From the NCBI GenBank assembly GCA_002841155.1, contig PHEH01000006.1, forward strand, positions 124,001 through 188,000: a stretch of 64,000 nucleotides of DNA, read 5' to 3'. Positions 59,710-64,000 of the stretch are shown piece after piece. The DNA is from Alphaproteobacteria bacterium HGW-Alphaproteobacteria-18 (lineage in GTDB: Bacteria; Pseudomonadota; Alphaproteobacteria; Caulobacterales; Hyphomonadaceae). Within the stretch, counting starts at the first letter, position 1, and each line of letters opens with the position of its first letter. Made by a program: the position numbers and the translations under genes. The notes beneath the pieces were generated by a model. That model searched no databases. It was not told the origin of the DNA and saw nothing but the letters and a program-made list of their open reading frames with translations.

Positions 59710-61083
59710 TCAGAAATAGTCCGGGTTCACCCGGAAGAACTTCTCGACAGCACGCACCATCTCGGCCTCATAGAAGAGAATGAGATGGTCTTCAGGGCGC
59801 ACGATAACGTCTTCATCGGCCATGATGACCTGATTGCCGCGCACAATCGCAGCCGCCGTCATGCCCTCGGGCAGATCGTCATAACCGAGCGGTTTTCCAA
59901 TCAGGGAAGAGGTTTCAAGGGTCACGCCCTCGGCAACTTCCGCCATGCCGTCTTCCAGCGATTGCAGGCTGAGGATACGGCCCCGGCGCATGCGCATCAG
60001 GATCTGCGAAACGGTGAGCGCGCGCGGGTCGAGTACGGTGTCGACGCGCATGTCAGAGGCAAGGCCGGCGAGTTCCGGCGAGTTGATCAGGGCGAGCGAA
60101 CGCTTGGCCCCGGCGCGCTTGGCGAGGTTGCTGATCAGCAGGTTTGCCTTGTCATCATCAGTGATGGCGATGACAAAATCTGCACGGTCAACGCCGCCTT
60201 CGGCGAGGATGTCCGGGTTCAGACCATCTCCCTGGATGACGATGGAGCGCTTGACGGCGGCCACGGCCTTGTTGGCGCGCTCGGGGTCGCGCTCGATCAG
60301 GCGGACGCGGATATGGCTCTCCCGCTCCAGCATCTTGGCGACATGCAGGCCGACATTACCTCCGCCAATTATGACGACGTGATCGAGGCGGCTCTGCTCG
60401 GTATTGAAGATGGAGGTGAGGCGGCTGGCATGGGCGTCGATCACGGCCACATAGGCGCGGTCCCCCGGCTTGAGCACATCCTTGCCGCGCGGGGCATGAA
60501 TGGAATCGCCCCGGCCGATGCCGATGATGCGGGCGGAAAGATCCGGGAACAGACCTTTGATCTGGTCAACGGCAACATCGATCAGCGGATTGTCGGCGCG
60601 CAGTTCAAAGCCGAGCAGCTTGACCTGGCCGCCGGCGAAATTGGCGCTCATGATCGTGCCGGGCGTGCGGAAGCGCTGGAGGATGGCGTCGCCTACTTCC
60701 GCTTCCGGCGAGATCACCATATCGATGGGCAGGCCTTCGCGGGAGAAGATGTTCTTCCAGGCCGGCTCGAGATAGGACCGGTCGCGCACCCGGGCGATCT
60801 TGAAGGGCACCGAGAACAGCGTGTGGGCGATCTGGCAGATCACCATATTGATCTCGTCAAAATGGGTGACCGCGATGATCATCTCGCAATCGGCCGCGCG
60901 GGCGCGCTTGAGCACGTCGGGGTGGGCGGCGTGGCCGACAATTCCGCGCACATCCAGATCAATCGAGACCTGATCGACAAGGTCGGCGCTCTCATCAATG
61001 ATGGTGATTTCGTGCTTTTCCCGTGCCAGGCGGCGGGCGATGCCCTGCCCTACCCGCCCGGCGCCGCAGATCAGAACGTGCAT
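59710..61083 (-). CDS. trkA: Trk potassium uptake regulator TrkA
   Basis: 457 residues with two RCK repeats. Each has a Rossmann nucleotide site (MHVLICGAGRVGQGIARRL; VVIIGGGNVGLHVAKML) and an RCK_C domain (VGDAILQRFRTPGT; GVTLETSSLIGKPLGYDDLP). Conserved acidic ends IIDE and LIERD for NAD binding. Gates TrkH. Lies between ntrX and trkH on one strand, an order widely seen in Alphaproteobacteria. Confidence 0.96.
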   Translation of the reverse strand: MHVLICGAGRVGQGIARRLAREKHEITIIDESADLVDQVSIDLDVRGIVGHAAHPDVLKRARAADCEMIIAVTHFDEINMVICQIAHTLFSVPFKIARVRDRSYLEPAWKNIFSREGLPIDMVISPEAEVGDAILQRFRTPGTIMSANFAGGQVKLLGFELRADNPLIDVAVDQIKGLFPDLSARIIGIGRGDSIHAPRGKDVLKPGDRAYVAVIDAHASRLTSIFNTEQSRLDHVVIIGGGNVGLHVAKMLERESHIRVRLIERDPERANKAVAAVKRSIVIQGDGLNPDILAEGGVDRADFVIAITDDDKANLLISNLAKRAGAKRSLALINSPELAGLASDMRVDTVLDPRALTVSQILMRMRRGRILSLQSLEDGMAEVAEGVTLETSSLIGKPLGYDDLPEGMTAAAIVRGNQVIMADEDVIVRPEDHLILFYEAEMVRAVEKFFRVNPDYF

Positions 61084-61107
61084 GTCTTCAAGCCTTCAGC
61101 GTCTAGC

Positions 61108-62493
61108 TCAGGTATCCTGACGAATGCCCGTGGATATCCCCAAAGCCTTTAATTTTCGGTGCAGTGCTGAGCGCTCCATACCGATGAACTCGGCTGTCCG
61201 CGAGATATTTCCGTTAAAACGGGTAATCTGGAGTGTCAGATACTCACGCTCGAACTGCTCTCGTGCATCCCGCAGGGAAAGGCCGACCAGCTCTGCCGAG
61301 CCCGCTTTTGCCGCCGGGGACGGCCCGCGTCCCTGATCGCGCGGCAGCTCGTCCACGCTGATCGGGCGGGCAGAATCTGCCGGCGAAAGGATCAGGATCC
61401 GCTCGACCATGTTGCGCAGTTGACGGATGTTGCCCGGCCACTCCATCGACTGGAGCACCGCAAGGGCCTCCGTAGTGAAGTTACGATAGGTGAGACCCGA
61501 CGTTTCGGCGATGCGCTCACAGAAATAGTTGGCGAGTTCGACAATATCGTCCCGACGCTCTGACAGCGAGGGCACACGCAGCGGCACCACGCTCAGGCGA
61601 TAGAAGAGGTCTTCCCGAAAATTGCCTGCCTCGATCTCGGATTTGAGGTCTTTGGTTGTTGCCGCCATGACGCGCACATCGACACTGACATCAGACCGCC
61701 CCCCGACACGCTGGAAGCGCTGCTCGGTCAGCACACGCAAGATCTTGTTCTGCGTACCGATCGGCATATCGGCGACTTCATCCAGGAGGAGCGTACCGGT
61801 ATGCGCCCGCTCGAACAGGCCGACCCGGATCGTGCGGCCCTGCTGGTCTTCCTCACCGAAGAGGGCGATCTCCATCTGATCGGGCGCGATAGTGGCCGCA
61901 TTGACGACAACAAACGGGCCATCGGCGCGGCTGGAGTTCTTGTGGATGAGCCGCGATGCAAGCTCCTTGCCGACACCTGCCGGCCCCGTAATCAGCACGC
62001 GCGAATTCGTCGGCGCCACCTTGTCCAGCGACGCGCGCAGCGCCACGGCAGCCTGGCTGTTTCCGATCCAGCGCTCCTCATCGCCTGTGCGGTTACGCAG
62101 GGCGGCATTCTCATAGCGTAGCGCGGCGGCTTCAATGGCACGCTCAACAACCAGCATCAGGCGGTCTGCCTTGATCGGTTTTTCGATGAAATCGAACGCG
62201 CCGCGCCGGATGGCCGCAATCGCTGTTTCGATATTGCCGTGACCACTGATGACGATCACCGGAAGGATCGGATCAATCGATTTGAGGTATTTCAGGAGCG
62301 AGAGACCATCCATGCCGCTGCCCTGCAACCACACATCAAGGATCACCAGCCGGGGGGTGCGCGAGCGCACTTCCTCGATCGCGCGCTCTGCCGTGTCGGC
62401 GGTGCGCACGGCATAGCCTTCGTCCCCAAGGACACCAGCCATCAGCTCACGGATATCCGGCTCATCGTCAACTACCAGGATGTCGAGTGCCAT
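61108..62493 (-). CDS. ntrX: nitrogen/redox response regulator NtrX
   Basis: 461 residues. Receiver domain (VVDDEPDIRELMAGVL, Asp in LVILDVWL, KPIKADRL), AAA+ domain (GPAGVGKELASRLIH Walker A; LLLDEVADMPIGTQNKILRVL Walker B), and the C-terminal Fis-type HTH (RTAEFIGMERSALHRKLKALGI). The sigma-54 loop GAFTGA is missing: the site reads FGEEDQQGRTIRVGLFE. So activation of sigma-54 is unlikely; it should act with another sigma factor, as described for other alphaproteobacterial NtrX. NtrY lies just upstream. Confidence 0.96.
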   Translation of the reverse strand: MALDILVVDDEPDIRELMAGVLGDEGYAVRTADTAERAIEEVRSRTPRLVILDVWLQGSGMDGLSLLKYLKSIDPILPVIVISGHGNIETAIAAIRRGAFDFIEKPIKADRLMLVVERAIEAAALRYENAALRNRTGDEERWIGNSQAAVALRASLDKVAPTNSRVLITGPAGVGKELASRLIHKNSSRADGPFVVVNAATIAPDQMEIALFGEEDQQGRTIRVGLFERAHTGTLLLDEVADMPIGTQNKILRVLTEQRFQRVGGRSDVSVDVRVMAATTKDLKSEIEAGNFREDLFYRLSVVPLRVPSLSERRDDIVELANYFCERIAETSGLTYRNFTTEALAVLQSMEWPGNIRQLRNMVERILILSPADSARPISVDELPRDQGRGPSPAAKAGSAELVGLSLRDAREQFEREYLTLQITRFNGNISRTAEFIGMERSALHRKLKALGISTGIRQDT

Positions 62494-62506
62494 GGGCTAC
62501 TCTCCT

Positions 62507-64000
62507 CTACAAACTCAAAGGGTAAGGCAAGCGGTCATCCCCGCCCACCTCATCTGTGGAACTGCCGTCAGACTGCATCGCCAGCGCGCCGTTTTCGGGC
62601 AACACCACGCGCACCCGGGCGCCGCGAAGCCCGTCCGGGCGGTTTTGCAATGAAATCGAGCCGCCATGATCGACAATGATGCGATTGACGATGGCAAGTC
62701 CCAGGCCAGTGCCCTTCTCCCGCGTCGTCACATACGGCTCGAGCAGACGGTTGCGGACTTCGGACGGGAAGCCTGGGCCATTGTCTTCGATAATGACTTC
62801 CAGCCCGCGAAAATCCTTCAGCAGCATGATGCGGATATGTCCGGACACGTCATTTTCGATTGGCTGGCCTTCAATGGCCTCAGCGGCGTTCTTGAGCAGG
62901 TTTCCGAAAGCCTGGCCAAGCAAGCGATCATCCCCGAGGAAAGGCGCTGTTTCGAGCTCTGTTTTCAGCTCTATTTCTATATCGGGCGACACAACGCTTT
63001 GTGAGAAGCTGGCGCCTTGCAGGAGTTGACGCATATCGAACGGAGCTACGCTGGGCTTGGGCATCCGCGCAAAGGAGGAGAACTCCTCCACCATGCGGGC
63101 GATATCATCCACCTTGCGCAGGATGGTCTCGATACAGCGATCAAACACGCCGTCCGGATCGTCGATCTTCGGTCCGTAACGGCGCTTGAGCCGCTCCGTA
63201 GACAGCATGATCGGCGTCAACGGATTGCGGATTTCGTGGGCAATGCGGCGCGCAACATCCCGCCAGGCAAGCTGGCGCTGGGCGTTCACAAGGCGGGTCG
63301 TGTCGTCGAAGGTGATGACGCAACCGCCTTCCGGGCCGAGGGCCGTTTTCAGGCGAATGTTGCGGATCTCTCCACCGATATTGATATCAAGTGTCGCGTC
63401 CACGGGCGCGTCGCGATCAATCGTATCCCGCACATAGCGCTCAAATTGCGGGGCAACCATAGACAGGGGGGCACCCTCATCGATGGCAGAGAGCCCGAGA
63501 AGCTCTGCGGCTGAACGGTTCGCCAGGCTGATGAGGCCATCTGGCCCGACCCGCATGACACCCGCCCCGAGTTCGGCCAGAAGGGTTTCCAGAAACCGGC
63601 GGCGATCCTCTTCATCATTCCGGGCACGGATGAGCGCTTCACGCTGGCTCGCCAACTGCTCGGTCATGGCGTTGAAGGAATGCCCCAGCGCGTGGAGTTC
63701 ATCGACCGGTCCTGTCACCGGCACGCGGACGCTGAGATCGCCATCGCGCACCGTATGCGCTGCCGAGGCGAGGCGCCCGATGGGGCCTGTCACGCGGCCG
63801 GCGGCCTCAAGGCCAAGACGGCCAGCAAGCAGCAGAACCAGGCCGGCAATCTGGGCATAACCGATCACGAAAATGATCTGGAGGCGCCCACCGCTCCGCT
63901 TGGCAGCGTAGTATTCCTCAAGCGCGACTTCGGCCTCCCGAAGCGAACGGGCGGCGTTCCGGTCAAACACCTTGACGGCATAGATGTAGCCATCGGCCGG
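62507..64000 (-). CDS. ntrY: sensor kinase NtrY, C-terminal part (5' end outside window)
   Basis: The frame is open to the right edge; 497 residues are present. The C-terminal part of the periplasmic region and a membrane helix (IIFVIGYAQIAGLVLLLAGRLGL) come first, then HAMP (GPIGRLASAAHTVRDGDLSVRVP), a PAS domain (LLAELGAGVMRVGPDGLISLANRSAAELLG), HisKA (RRIAHEIRNPLTPIMLSTERLKRRYG) and HATPase (LLKNAAEAIEG, IEDNGPGFP, GTGLGLAIVNRI). Cognate kinase of NtrX, 13 bases upstream of it. Senses redox or nitrogen state in related organisms. Confidence 0.96.
   Translation of the reverse strand, partial: PADGYIYAVKVFDRNAARSLREAEVALEEYYAAKRSGGRLQIIFVIGYAQIAGLVLLLAGRLGLEAAGRVTGPIGRLASAAHTVRDGDLSVRVPVTGPVDELHALGHSFNAMTEQLASQREALIRARNDEEDRRRFLETLLAELGAGVMRVGPDGLISLANRSAAELLGLSAIDEGAPLSMVAPQFERYVRDTIDRDAPVDATLDINIGGEIRNIRLKTALGPEGGCVITFDDTTRLVNAQRQLAWRDVARRIAHEIRNPLTPIMLSTERLKRRYGPKIDDPDGVFDRCIETILRKVDDIARMVEEFSSFARMPKPSVAPFDMRQLLQGASFSQSVVSPDIEIELKTELETAPFLGDDRLLGQAFGNLLKNAAEAIEGQPIENDVSGHIRIMLLKDFRGLEVIIEDNGPGFPSEVRNRLLEPYVTTREKGTGLGLAIVNRIIVDHGGSISLQNRPDGLRGARVRVVLPENGALAMQSDGSSTDEVGGDDRLPYPLSL

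Overview
The window is a contiguous chromosomal segment of a high-GC alphaproteobacterium. Gene content and order point to the Caulobacterales/Hyphomonadaceae, most likely Hyphomonas or a close relative. The supporting signs are an ntrYX-trkA-trkH-hfq-hflX cluster, a feuPQ-like two-component pair beside ccm/cyc genes, an RcGTA-type gene transfer agent (GTA) cluster, a PopA-like pseudo-receiver/GGDEF protein with possible CtrA boxes, PDH E1-beta carrying its own lipoyl domain, and a tRNA-His with A73 and no G-1. The genus is inferred from these features; no database was searched.

Layout. 1-7.5 kb: the end of a sensor kinase runs tail-to-tail into ccmF. Then, all on the minus strand, come pepSY, feuP-like regulator, feuQ-like kinase, TPR/CcmI, ccmE and ccmF (cytochrome c maturation), and a DnaJ-like chaperone. 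7.5-18.4 kb: a dense minus-strand GTA head and tail cluster (portal, gp3.5-like, protease, capsid, a small ORF, gp6, gp8, gp9, gp10, gp10.1, gp11-gp15) with mostly 1-14 bp gene overlaps. No terminase and no gp7 are seen; a plus-strand ParA ATPase and an acidic-tailed partner sit where the terminase is normally found. 20.3 kb: a convergent HU protein with a Lys/Ala-rich tail. 21-27 kb: the pyruvate dehydrogenase operon pdhA-MAPEG-pdhB-pdhC-lpd, with ftsB upstream. 27-31 kb: a membrane GGDEF/EAL protein, enolase and rpmF. 31-44 kb: a DUF2272 protein, a histidine phosphatase, an AMACR/CaiB enzyme, a PopA-like protein, mfd, sdhE, recG, DUF502, an ACAD-type phosphotransferase with DUF6285, and an anchored hypothetical. 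44-51 kb: an arginine succinyltransferase operon (M20 peptidase, astA, astD, methyltransferase, astB, zeta GST). 51-54 kb: an OmpA-like protein with 24 consecutive prolines, tRNA-His, nusG and secE. 54-56.5 kb: an SMP-30 lactonase, dgoK-like kinase and mazG. 56.6-64 kb: hflX, hfq, trkH, trkA, ntrX and the 3' part of ntrY.

How it fits together. Most of the window is housekeeping: respiration and cytochrome assembly, central carbon flux (enolase, PDH), DNA repair (mfd, recG), potassium uptake and nitrogen/redox signalling (NtrYX, Trk, Hfq). The accessory parts are the GTA cluster with its ParA module and several palindromic repeats. One of these repeats lies in frame inside the pdhC coding sequence. 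No integrase, transposase or CRISPR array is visible.
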